Shown in pieces: positions 11,401 to 18,930 of a stretch of DNA of 64,000 bases; the first letter of the stretch is position 1; each line of letters begins with the position of its first letter. The stretch is from Setophaga petechia. Its lineage: Eukaryota > Chordata > Aves > Passeriformes > Parulidae. The DNA is taken from the NCBI GenBank assembly GCA_024362935.1, contig JANCRA010000006.1, positions 37,813,924-37,877,923 on the forward strand, in the 5' to 3' direction. The notes under the pieces are model-generated. The model had not been told where the DNA came from. It worked only from the letters and a program-made list of their open reading frames with translations, and ran no database searches. Position numbers and translations under genes: made by a program.

Positions 11401-13527
11401 ATGGGTGCTCGCCTATCCGCGGCTCAGCGCGAAGCGGTTTTAGTTTCTAGTTCTTTATTAGTTGGTGCGGATCTCCCAATTAAGGAGCGGGAGATCCGAA
11501 GCTTGGTTCGGTGGGTCTGCTCGCAGTTCCGAGACTTTACCCCAGACCATTGCCGCGACCTCCGCTTTTGGGAAGGCGTGGCGAGGAAATTATCAGAATT
11601 GGCCAGGGCTGAGGGTATTGAAATAACTAAAAGATTAAAATTGGCACGACACCTTCATTGGGTGACACAGCTGATTACAGCTGTGAAGATAAAACAATCC
11701 AAAGAGCTGCGAGGACGCCCCCGAACACCCGGGGCCTCTCAGCGAGACTCCGGGCACCGTGATTGTTCAAGTTGCGTTTCTAGTTCTACCCCCAGCTCAG
11801 CCCCTACCCCTGTTCCCAACCCTCATTCCTCCTCTGCCATCCCTCAAAGACCCGGGATCCTGAGGCGGGCATCCCTCGCCCACAAGGAGCCGGAGCCCCG
11901 TCACCGCCCGGGCCCTCCTCAGGACCCCCAATCCCCCCGCGGGGTGCGACAAAGGGCCCTGTCGTCCCCCGACTCTCCCGCACCCCCTCGTTCCCGTTCC
12001 CCAAGATTCCGGGTTTTAAGATCCCCCAAGTTGAATACAAAAGTTCGGTTCAGGGTCCCGTCACAAGATGGCTCCTATGGAGCCCAAGCTGGAGAGGACC
12101 CTCGAACCACATGGCAGGAACCCTTTTCCCCTTCCCAGAACCCTTTTCTTTCACCCCTTCCCCCTCAAAATCCCTTTTCCACCCCTCCTCCCTACCCTGT
12201 CAACCCCGAGCCCAACCCCTTCCTGTCATCTATGGTTTTCCCTCCCGATGTTCCCCCTTCGCACCGCCCCTCAGCCACCCCCTGCGCTCCGCCCATTGCT
12301 CCTCCCGCTGCTCCTCCTCCGGTTCCATCTCGGGCGGCGCCCACTCCCAACGCCACACCTCTCGTCCCCTCCTCCGGGGCGGGCGTTCCCACGACATCGG
12401 GCCCCGCCCCCTTTTCCCACGGTGCCTCCCGGCTCCTCCCCTCAAGTTCCGGTTCCCACGCCCTCTCTTCCGGTTCCCACGAGTCGTCTTCCTGTTCCGG
12501 GGAGCCGGGAGCCGAGGAGGTGAGTGTGTTTTCGCCGGAGCTTGAGCAGCCCAGCGCTATCGTGGCAGCCCCGGTGCAATATCGCCGGCGGCGAGGGGGG
12601 GCTGTGGACGTGCGGTGGGAACCCATCTCGCGGTCGGTGATTCGGGATCTCTGTAAAGCCCAAAAGGAGTTTGGCCCCGACAGTGAATTCTTTCGGGGTC
12701 AGCTCGAGGCCTCCCTTCTGGAAACAGAATTAACTCCAATTGATATTAGACAAATTTTCAAATGCTTATTAAATAAGTCTCAGTTTTCCAGATGGGAGGC
12801 CGGCTGGGAGAGAGCCATGGAAGACCTTCTCCCCAGCATCAGGGCAGATCCCAACCTGGCCGTGGATGGGAATGGGGACGAGATCACTGTCGGTCATCTA
12901 TGTGGCATCGGGGAGTGGGCCAAGGGGCAGACAGCAGCTGAATTAATCCCTGCGGACGCCCTTGGCCTGAGTGCCATGGCGGCCGCAGAGGAATTCTTTA
13001 AAGTGGTTTCAGGCACACCGGCGGTCCCGGCCACTGACATTCGGCAGGGGGCGGACGAAAGCTTTGATGACTTCGTCCTCCGAGTCGAGGCGGCCGTTCA
13101 GTACGAGGACGGGGACGAGAGTTTTAAATCACAGATGGTGAGGTCGATCGCTGCCTCAAATTGTAATCCAGCTTGCAAGGCGGCGATCCAAAGCCTACCC
13201 CTCCGTCCCCGCCCCACTTTACGCGACCTTCTGGAAGTCTGCGCCCGCAAGGTGCCCATCTCGCAGCGGGCCGGCGGCTCGAAAGCTCAGTCATCACGCC
13301 GAGTTGCCGTTGCAGACTCCCCGGAAGAGTTTGACATCGCTGCCACAGGAGGACCAAAACCAGCCCCCGCCCGAGACGCGCCGTGCCATCTATGTGCCCA
13401 AATCGGACACTGGATGCCCGAATGCCCCCTTCGGCAGCAGTTTTATAAGTTCCGCAGAGAGATGGAGGCGAAACAACAAAAAGGAGGAGCTTCCGGGGGA
13501 AATGCCAACGCTCAAAAAAACATGTAA
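11401..13527 (+). CDS. gag: Gag polyprotein (708 aa)
   Basis: Structural polyprotein that assembles the virion core at the plasma membrane. The start ATG at 11401 has G at -3 and +4 and gives Met-Gly, a likely N-myristoylation site. Residues 1-100 form a matrix-like region. Residues 100-370 are a long Ser/Pro/Arg-rich linker with a PPPY late-domain motif at 262-265, which in other retroviruses recruits NEDD4-type ligases for budding. Residues from about 385 to 620 resemble capsid, with a major homology region starting IRQGADESFDDF at 547. Residues 661-675 contain a single CCHC zinc knuckle (C662, C665, H670, C675); many class II Gags have two. Basic residues follow. The stop at 13525 lies four bases after an A AAA AAC heptamer that shifts ribosomes into pro-pol. 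The frame is intact, with no internal stop. Mature cleavage sites cannot be fixed from sequence. Confidence 0.95.
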   Translation: MGARLSAAQREAVLVSSSLLVGADLPIKEREIRSLVRWVCSQFRDFTPDHCRDLRFWEGVARKLSELARAEGIEITKRLKLARHLHWVTQLITAVKIKQSKELRGRPRTPGASQRDSGHRDCSSCVSSSTPSSAPTPVPNPHSSSAIPQRPGILRRASLAHKEPEPRHRPGPPQDPQSPRGVRQRALSSPDSPAPPRSRSPRFRVLRSPKLNTKVRFRVPSQDGSYGAQAGEDPRTTWQEPFSPSQNPFLSPLPPQNPFSTPPPYPVNPEPNPFLSSMVFPPDVPPSHRPSATPCAPPIAPPAAPPPVPSRAAPTPNATPLVPSSGAGVPTTSGPAPFSHGASRLLPSSSGSHALSSGSHESSSCSGEPGAEEVSVFSPELEQPSAIVAAPVQYRRRRGGAVDVRWEPISRSVIRDLCKAQKEFGPDSEFFRGQLEASLLETELTPIDIRQIFKCLLNKSQFSRWEAGWERAMEDLLPSIRADPNLAVDGNGDEITVGHLCGIGEWAKGQTAAELIPADALGLSAMAAAEEFFKVVSGTPAVPATDIRQGADESFDDFVLRVEAAVQYEDGDESFKSQMVRSIAASNCNPACKAAIQSLPLRPRPTLRDLLEVCARKVPISQRAGGSKAQSSRRVAVADSPEEFDIAATGGPKPAPARDAPCHLCAQIGHWMPECPLRQQFYKFRREMEAKQQKGGASGGNANAQKNM
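13515..13521 (+). promoter_or_regulatory. -1 ribosomal frameshift slippery site A AAA AAC
   Basis: The heptamer is in the X XXY YYZ phase relative to gag (codons AAA at 13516 and AAC at 13519). The -1 frame is open from here to 17297 without a stop. A A AAA AAC site is the established shift signal of several retroviruses. The gag stop falls inside the spacer. Confidence 0.9.
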
Positions 13528-16500
13528 CTGAGCGCAGTGCCCCCCTGCGCCACGACAAAAATAAAAGCGGGCAGGCGACAACATCAACAGCAGAACAGTG
13601 CAGGGGGGGAGGAGCAGGAGAAGGCCCGCCGTCCGCTCCATTTGCGACACCTGGGTGGAGCGAACTGCCATTTGTGTGTTGCGACTCTTTCGCCGGATTG
13701 GACTTGAACGAAGCAGAGGCTTCCCTTTGTGAGGCCTCGTGTCTTTTTTGGACGGACCATGCTGGAGACCCGGCTCCCTCAGCAGAACCGTCACTAACCA
13801 CCTTTTCCATCTTTTCTCCTTTTAGGTTGGTGACAACGGAGGCTCTCCGGCTGCACAACACCGGTCTTCGGTTTCTCACCGTGTCTCCCGAATGCCCAGA
13901 TACCTGGAACCTTTCAAGCCATCGGTTTGTCGTCGTGGGGGACACCAAGCACACTCCGAGAGAAGTGCAAGTATACCCAGCCTTGGTGTCCTCACAAAGG
14001 CACAGATTCACACTCACTGTGTCATGTCTACACCCCCCACTGTTCCTCCCCAAAGGGACCATCCTCGCCCAGGCGTTTCCACTTCCAGAGGTTGACTCCG
14101 TTGGAGAGTGTCCGAAACAACAGAGCTCTCTTCCCAGGGAACATTTATCTGGGGAAGCGGAGCGCCCAAACACCCCACATGTGGCCTGGGCACAGAGGCT
14201 GGGGTCCTCAAAGCCCCGCCTCGAATGTCAGTTGAGCAAGGGGAGGGACACCATTTCCATCTGGGGGATGTTAGACACAGGTGCAGATGTGACGATCATT
14301 CCCGCTCGGGAATGGCCGTCACACTGGGAGCTGCAAAACGTGGGAGGCTGCATCACCGGTGTAGGCGGGTCTCAATTAGCGAAAAAATCTAAGAGCATCG
14401 TTCAAATTATGGGGCCTGACGGGCAATTGGCACATGTTCGCCCGTTTGTTTTGGATTACTCAGAGCCTCTCTGGGGGAGAGACACCCTCGAACAATGGGG
14501 AGCCAAAATTGACCTTCCGGCCCCCCTCCCGGTTTTTCGGGCAGCGGTCGCTGAGGAGCGCGCCACCTGGAAACTCAATTGGAAGTCAGATAAACCCGTT
14601 CAGGTGAAGCAGTGGCCGCTGAATAAACAAAAATTGAAAGCGCTCACAGAGCTCGTGGAGGAGCAAGTCCGCAAAGGCAACCTGGTGGAGACCATGTCTG
14701 CTTGGAACTCCCCAGTGTTTGTCATTCGTAAGACATCTGGTAAGTGGCGGCTTCTTCACGACCTCCGCAAAATTAATGAAATTATAGAAGATATGGGTGT
14801 CCTCCAGCCAGGGATGCCCTCCCCATCGATGCTCCCCCAAGATTGGAATCTGGCGATTATTGATTTAAAGGATTGTTTTTTTCAAATTCCGCTACACCCA
14901 GATGACGCCCCACGTTTCGCCTTCACGGTGCCAGCTTTGAACCGTGAGGCTCCCGGTAAACGCTACCACTGGCGGGTATTGCCGCAAGGCATGAAATGCA
15001 GCCCCATTATTTGCCAGTGGTACGTTGCTGCCCTGCTCGCTCCCATCCGCGAGCGATACAGTGAGGCCGTCATCCATCATTATATGGATGACGTGCTGGT
15101 CTGTGCTCGCGACGACAGCCTGTTGGCCCACGTGCTCACCTGTGTGACCGATTGTCTTGTCGCTGCAGGGTTCGAACTCCAAAGCGAGAAGATTCAACGG
15201 ATGCCACCCTGGAAATACCTGGGCCTTGAAATCAGCAGGAGGACCATTGTTCCTCAAAAATTGGCCATCAACCCAAAAGTGAGCACTCTGGCGGATGCAC
15301 ATCAACTGTGTGGGGCGTTGAACTGGGTGAGACCTTGGCTGGGTATTACCACCGAAGACCTGGCCCCCCTCTTCAAATTATTGGAAGGGGGAGAGGCGCT
15401 GTGTTCGCCTAGGGATCTCACCCCAGAGGCCGAGGCGTCGCTGGAAAAGATCGGTGAGCTACTTGAGGCAAGGCAGGCCCACCGTTACATCCCGGACCTG
15501 CCCTTCAAATTCATTATATTAGGCCGATTGCCACACCTCCATGGTCTCATCTATCAATGGGACCGGTCCCGAAAGAACACCAGGGGGAAAGTCAAGGACC
15601 CCAGGCTGAGCGACCCCCTCTTGATCATAGAGTGGGTGTTCCTCAGCTGTCACCGGTCCAAAAGAATCACCCAGCCACACGAGCTGGTGGCAGAACTGAT
15701 CCGTAAGGCTCGCCTTCGGATCAGGGAGTTGGCAGGCGTGGACTTTGGTTGCATACACATCCCATTAGAACTCAAATCTGGCAAATTTAAAACCAAAATG
15801 TTGAATGAACTCCTGTCAGAAAGCGAGGTTCTTCAATTTGCACTCGCCAACTACACCGGGCAGATCGATGTTGGACGGCCATCCCACCCGCTGTTCAACA
15901 GCGAGCTGCACTTTAAATTTTCTGCAAAAAAGGTTTTGAGCCGTGCTCCTCTCGAAGCTCTGACAGTCTTTACGGACGCATCCGGAGGATCCCACAAGTC
16001 AGTGATGACTTGGAAAGATCCCCAGACTCAGCGTTGGGAGATGGACGTTAATTACGTTGAGGGGTCCCCTCAAGTCGCTGAGTTGGATGCTGTCGTCAGA
16101 GCATTCGAAAAATTCCGGGACCGGCCCTTTAATTTGGTCACCGATTCGGCATACGTGGCTGGTGTAGTTGCCCGAGCTGAGCAGGCTGTTCTGCAGGATG
16201 TTCCCAATTCGGCCCTGTACAATGTGCTCTCGAAACTCATTAATCTCATCTCCCGCAGAGAGCAGAGGTACTATGTGATGCATACCAGGTCTCACACTGA
16301 TCTGCCCGGGTTCATCGCAGAGGGGAACCGCAGAGCTGACGCTCTTGCGGCCCCTGTTGAGATCGAACCCGAGTGGGCCATGGCCGCTGCGGTCAAGATG
16401 GCCCCACTCCCAGATGTGTTCCAGCAGGCCAAGCTGAGCCACCAGCTGTTCCATCAGAATGCCCCTGGCTTGGTCCGCCAATTCGATCTCACGCGTGACC

Positions 16501-17297
16501 AAGCCAAGGCCATCGTGGCAACATGCCCTCAGTGTCAGCAGAGTCAGCCACCATCGCTGCCTGCTGGCGCCAACCCTAGGGGACTTTCCAGCTGTGAGGT
16601 GTGGCAAACCGATGTCACCAAAATTCCGCAATTCGGCCGCCTCAAGTATGTTCACGTGTCAGTAGACACCTTTTCCGGTGCCGTCTTTGCCTCTGCCCAC
16701 ACAGGGGAGAAAGCTTCGGATGTGCAAAAACATCTCATCCAGGCTTTCTCCGTGCTGGGTATCCCAAAGAGGCTCAAGACTGATAATGGGCCCGCGTATG
16801 CCTCCAGGGAGTTTGGAGCTTTCCTGCAGCGATGGGGAATAGAGCATCGAACAGGCATCCCCTATTCCCCCACAGGTCAGGCCGTGATTGAGAGGACCCA
16901 TCAAACCCTCAAAAGGGTTTTGAGTCATCTGACACCACTAGGAAAGATGGAGTCCCCTCAGGTCCAGTTGTCTCGGGCGCTGTACACCATAAATTTCCTA
17001 AATTGCTCTTTTGATAATTTGAATCCGGCCATTGTACGGCATTTCGGAGGACACGGTGACCTGCGGCTCAAGGAGAAGCCTCCCGTTCTGGTGAGGGACC
17101 CGGAGACCTGGCGCCAGGAGGGACCATTCCAGCTTGTGACCTGGGGGCGGGGATACGCTTGCGTGTCCACCCCCTCAGGTCCCAAGTGGGTCCCTTCCCG
17201 CTGGGTTCGCCCGTATGTCCCCCGTACAAAAAAGACACCAAGCCCGGTCCCACAAGTGGCAGTGGCGAGTTGGCGGCGGCGGCGGAGGCTCCACTGA
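13521..17297 (+). CDS. pol: Pro-Pol polyprotein (made as Gag-Pro-Pol by -1 frameshift)
   Basis: Enzyme polyprotein. The frame is open from the slippery site at 13515 to the TGA at 17295. The first ATG in this frame is at 13674 (1207 residues to the stop), but synthesis is expected by shifting from gag, not from that ATG. Numbering from 13674, the order is: dUTPase-like remnant (about 50-140), aspartic protease (about 190-285), reverse transcriptase (about 295-600), connection and RNase H (about 760-890), integrase (about 910-1207). All expected catalytic residues are present. Unusually for a beta-like virus, protease and polymerase share one frame, so one shift gives the whole product instead of two. 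No glycine-rich G-patch follows the protease. It ends 153 nt before env with no overlap. Confidence 0.95.
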   Translation, partial: HVTERSAPLRHDKNKSGQATTSTAEQCRGGGAGEGPPSAPFATPGWSELPFVCCDSFAGLDLNEAEASLCEASCLFWTDHAGDPAPSAEPSLTTFSIFSPFRLVTTEALRLHNTGLRFLTVSPECPDTWNLSSHRFVVVGDTKHTPREVQVYPALVSSQRHRFTLTVSCLHPPLFLPKGTILAQAFPLPEVDSVGECPKQQSSLPREHLSGEAERPNTPHVAWAQRLGSSKPRLECQLSKGRDTISIWGMLDTGADVTIIPAREWPSHWELQNVGGCITGVGGSQLAKKSKSIVQIMGPDGQLAHVRPFVLDYSEPLWGRDTLEQWGAKIDLPAPLPVFRAAVAEERATWKLNWKSDKPVQVKQWPLNKQKLKALTELVEEQVRKGNLVETMSAWNSPVFVIRKTSGKWRLLHDLRKINEIIEDMGVLQPGMPSPSMLPQDWNLAIIDLKDCFFQIPLHPDDAPRFAFTVPALNREAPGKRYHWRVLPQGMKCSPIICQWYVAALLAPIRERYSEAVIHHYMDDVLVCARDDSLLAHVLTCVTDCLVAAGFELQSEKIQRMPPWKYLGLEISRRTIVPQKLAINPKVSTLADAHQLCGALNWVRPWLGITTEDLAPLFKLLEGGEALCSPRDLTPEAEASLEKIGELLEARQAHRYIPDLPFKFIILGRLPHLHGLIYQWDRSRKNTRGKVKDPRLSDPLLIIEWVFLSCHRSKRITQPHELVAELIRKARLRIRELAGVDFGCIHIPLELKSGKFKTKMLNELLSESEVLQFALANYTGQIDVGRPSHPLFNSELHFKFSAKKVLSRAPLEALTVFTDASGGSHKSVMTWKDPQTQRWEMDVNYVEGSPQVAELDAVVRAFEKFRDRPFNLVTDSAYVAGVVARAEQAVLQDVPNSALYNVLSKLINLISRREQRYYVMHTRSHTDLPGFIAEGNRRADALAAPVEIEPEWAMAAAVKMAPLPDVFQQAKLSHQLFHQNAPGLVRQFDLTRDQAKAIVATCPQCQQSQPPSLPAGANPRGLSSCEVWQTDVTKIPQFGRLKYVHVSVDTFSGAVFASAHTGEKASDVQKHLIQAFSVLGIPKRLKTDNGPAYASREFGAFLQRWGIEHRTGIPYSPTGQAVIERTHQTLKRVLSHLTPLGKMESPQVQLSRALYTINFLNCSFDNLNPAIVRHFGGHGDLRLKEKPPVLVRDPETWRQEGPFQLVTWGRGYACVSTPSGPKWVPSRWVRPYVPRTKKTPSPVPQVAVASWRRRRRLH
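13532..13609 (+). promoter_or_regulatory. Frameshift-stimulating stem-loop, possible pseudoknot
   Basis: gcgcag (13532-13537) pairs exactly with ctgcgc (13545-13550) around a 7-nt loop, tgccccc. It begins 10 nt after the slippery site. The C-rich loop can pair with the run of G at 13603-13609, which would make an H-type pseudoknot. The stem is certain as sequence complementarity; the knot is inferred. Confidence 0.6.
13815..14100 (+). other. dUTPase-like remnant domain N-terminal to protease
   Basis: Residues about 50-140 (from the ATG at 13674) include a REVQVYPALVSS segment followed by a beta-rich stretch and LPKGTILAQAFPLPE. This recalls the YPGV-type motif and the final KG..IAQ strand of trimeric dUTPases, which sit at this place in betaretroviral Pro. 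The aspartate expected after the YPG motif and the GRSS-type motif are not visible, so catalytic activity is doubtful. The assignment rests on position and weak pattern only. Confidence 0.45.
14240..14530 (+). other. Aspartic protease domain
   Basis: The active-site triad sits in MLDTGADVTIIP (Asp at residue 201, codon 14274), followed by a flap-like ITGVGG (227-232) and a terminal WGRDTLEQWG (267-276) matching the conserved GRD segment. It would act as a homodimer to mature Gag and Gag-Pro-Pol. Confidence 0.93.
14556..15480 (+). other. Reverse transcriptase domain
   Basis: RNA/DNA-directed DNA polymerase. Visible motifs are NSPVFVIRK and WRLLHDLRKIN (fingers), AIIDLKDCFF with the first catalytic Asp (397), LPQGMKCSP (436-444), YMDDVLV (470-476) with the two further catalytic Asp residues, and KYLGLEI (514-520). 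No residue of the catalytic set is missing. Confidence 0.95.
15950..16360 (+). other. RNase H domain
   Basis: Degrades the RNA strand of RNA-DNA hybrids. The four acidic residues are present: TVFTDASG (D768), VAELDAV (E803), LVTDSAYV (D824) and NRRADALA (D889). A His in MHTRSHT just upstream fits the conserved RNase H histidine loop. Confidence 0.93.
16430..17294 (+). other. Integrase domain
   Basis: An N-terminal zinc module (H923, H927, C951, C954), then a catalytic core with WQTDVTKI (D980), LKTDNGPAY (D1037) and VIERTH (E1073), which is exact D,D35E spacing. A C-terminal SH3-like part follows, with GPKWVPSRWVRP at 1169-1180, and a basic tail ending RRRRRLH. The 6-bp target duplication fits the class. 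Confidence 0.95.
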
Positions 17298-17450
17298 CCC
17301 TTGTGACGTGCTCAAGCCTCCCCATCAGAGAATTTCCTTCCCGTCTCAAACCTAACTGTCTTCCCCTCACCCGTTTCAAAGACTTCCCATTAATTTTAAG
17401 CCCTGGATTTTAATACACTTTGTTCTGTTTTTATTTCAGACCCACGCACC
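17298..17450 (+). promoter_or_regulatory. pol-env spacer with env splice acceptor
   Basis: 153 nt with no coding frame shared with pol. A pyrimidine-rich tract ending ttatttcag at 17439 is a good 3' splice site; the first ATG after it is env at 17451. This predicts a singly spliced env mRNA with an 11-nt piece between junction and start codon, plus the leader. Confidence 0.75.
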
Positions 17451-18842
17451 ATGCCCACCCGCACCCGGACCTTGGCCGGTGTTGTTGTCATCATGCTCTC
17501 CATCACTGTGGCTCCCTGGCCGATTCCGCAGCCCTCCCACAACATCTGGAGGCTGCTGGCGCAGTCCTTGGGTCGAGAAGACATCTGCCTCGCCACCGGA
17601 GCAGCAGATGACCCGCTTGGGACCTGCCTGGTGGGGATCCCTCTCCTTCCTGAGGCCCTTCCTATTTTTTTAAGCCCTTCAGTCTTTACAGGAGGCCTGT
17701 GGAAAAACCCCCCTTTTCAGTCTTTATCTTTTTTAAGTCATGACCCTCTTGAATTTACATTGCTCGGATCCGCAAAAGCTTCTTACTGTTTCCAGTTTAC
17801 CCCCATCCAGATCCCCAGTGATTGGCCCAACGTTATCTACATGAGACAATACAGAAATGAATTCACTGCCAAGAAGTGGTGCCGAGCCCTATCCACCTTT
17901 CGGCATTTTTCCACTTCCGATGGCCTGCCCCGAGCCCTCCCCAAAGGTTTCTTTTTAATTTGCGGTAACCGAGCATGGGAAGGTATCCCCGCTCGCCTTG
18001 TCGGAGGTCCATGCACCCTCGGGCGGCTGACCTTGTTTTCTCCCAACACCACCGAAATTTTGGATTGGCAGACCAACAATTCTACAGAGGGTGAGATTCG
18101 GCAGAAAAGACAAATTAAACAATTGGATTCGACTTGCGATCCCGAAATTACTCACTGGCCCAAGACTAAAAGGATCGCAATGTCAGTGCTGTTGCCCTGG
18201 GTTGCGGCCGCGAAGGCCCTGGGCGAATTAGGCGAACTCGAGTGTTGGGCAGTTAAACAAGCAAATTTAACATCAGCCGCATTGAGTGACCTCCTACAAG
18301 ACGAACAAATAACCAGGCAGGCCACCCTCCAAAATCGGGCGGCCCTGGACTACCTGCTCCTGCTACACCACCACTCTTGCAGGGAGTTCAAAGGTCTCTG
18401 CTGTTTCGACCTGCGATCAAACGCCCAGGATGCGCGAGAAAAAATTGAAGAAATGAAAGATCACGTATCGAAGATCAGAGAAGAGCCACAAGACTGGCTG
18501 TACCAGCTGTTTTCTGGGTCCGGGCTGTCCGGCTGGGCTGTTTCTATCATCAGAGACTTATCGTATATCTTGATTGTACTTATTATTGTACTCTTAAGCA
18601 CCACAGTTCTCTGGAAGTGCTTGAAAAAGGTACTGCAACAAATATCTGATCATCCGCAAGTGAACGCAGTTTTAGCCTCCCCTCTTTCTTCACTGCCACC
18701 TCCACCAGCGTACGAAGAGATGGAGATGGGCCGTCAGCTGCAAGCTCCATCGCCAAGCCCCGCTCTGCCATCAGTTGCAGAGATTGCCGACCCTGAATCA
18801 GAGTCTGAGGATGATGAAGACTTTGGAATTACTCATGACTAA
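17451..18842 (+). CDS. env: Env glycoprotein precursor (463 aa), alpharetrovirus-type
   Basis: Membrane fusion glycoprotein. The ATG has A at -3. A short hydrophobic signal covers residues about 8-21. The surface subunit is short (about 200 residues), cysteine-poor, with a few N-glycosylation sequons (N199, N209/N210). A furin-type RQKR lies at 217-220. In the transmembrane subunit, cysteines at positions 9 and 45 (C229, C265) bracket an internal hydrophobic segment, as in the internal fusion loop of alpharetroviruses. LQNRAALDYLLL (293-304) is followed by a CX6CC motif (C310, C317, C318). The anchor is at about 363-388. The roughly 75-residue tail has PPAY (418-421), an overlapping YEEM, and an acidic SESEDDED stretch. 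The frame is intact. The pairing with beta-like pol suggests recombination in its ancestry. Confidence 0.93.
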   Translation: MPTRTRTLAGVVVIMLSITVAPWPIPQPSHNIWRLLAQSLGREDICLATGAADDPLGTCLVGIPLLPEALPIFLSPSVFTGGLWKNPPFQSLSFLSHDPLEFTLLGSAKASYCFQFTPIQIPSDWPNVIYMRQYRNEFTAKKWCRALSTFRHFSTSDGLPRALPKGFFLICGNRAWEGIPARLVGGPCTLGRLTLFSPNTTEILDWQTNNSTEGEIRQKRQIKQLDSTCDPEITHWPKTKRIAMSVLLPWVAAAKALGELGELECWAVKQANLTSAALSDLLQDEQITRQATLQNRAALDYLLLLHHHSCREFKGLCCFDLRSNAQDAREKIEEMKDHVSKIREEPQDWLYQLFSGSGLSGWAVSIIRDLSYILIVLIIVLLSTTVLWKCLKKVLQQISDHPQVNAVLASPLSSLPPPPAYEEMEMGRQLQAPSPSPALPSVAEIADPESESEDDEDFGITHD

Positions 18843-18916
18843 TGCACTTTAAGAAACTGTGGTACACCCATAGTGACTGTGCGTTTCCCCCCCGTCTTTT
18901 CTTTTTCGTTCTGTTT
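18843..18916 (+). other. Short env-PPT spacer
   Basis: 74 nt, T- and C-rich, with no recognisable frame or motif. Confidence 0.6.
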
Positions 18917-18930
18917 AAAGAAGGGGGAGA
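18917..18930 (+). other. Polypurine tract
   Basis: aaagaagggggaga ends exactly at the 3' LTR. It is the RNase H-resistant primer for plus-strand DNA synthesis. Confidence 0.93.

Noticed and set aside
12068..12626. Additional frames of 144-151 codons in the Pro-rich part of gag
   Set aside because: Low-complexity, proline-rich sequence is open in several frames; gag is the frame that continues into capsid and nucleocapsid.
13674..13676. ATG at 13674 as the pol start
   Set aside because: The frame is open upstream to the slippery site, and retroviral Pol is made by frameshift; this ATG is only a convenient numbering point.
13124..14173. 349-codon frame on the minus strand under gag-pol
   Set aside because: It is a GC-driven shadow of the sense frames across the gag/pro boundary. 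No family resemblance and no minus-strand promoter is apparent in the LTR.
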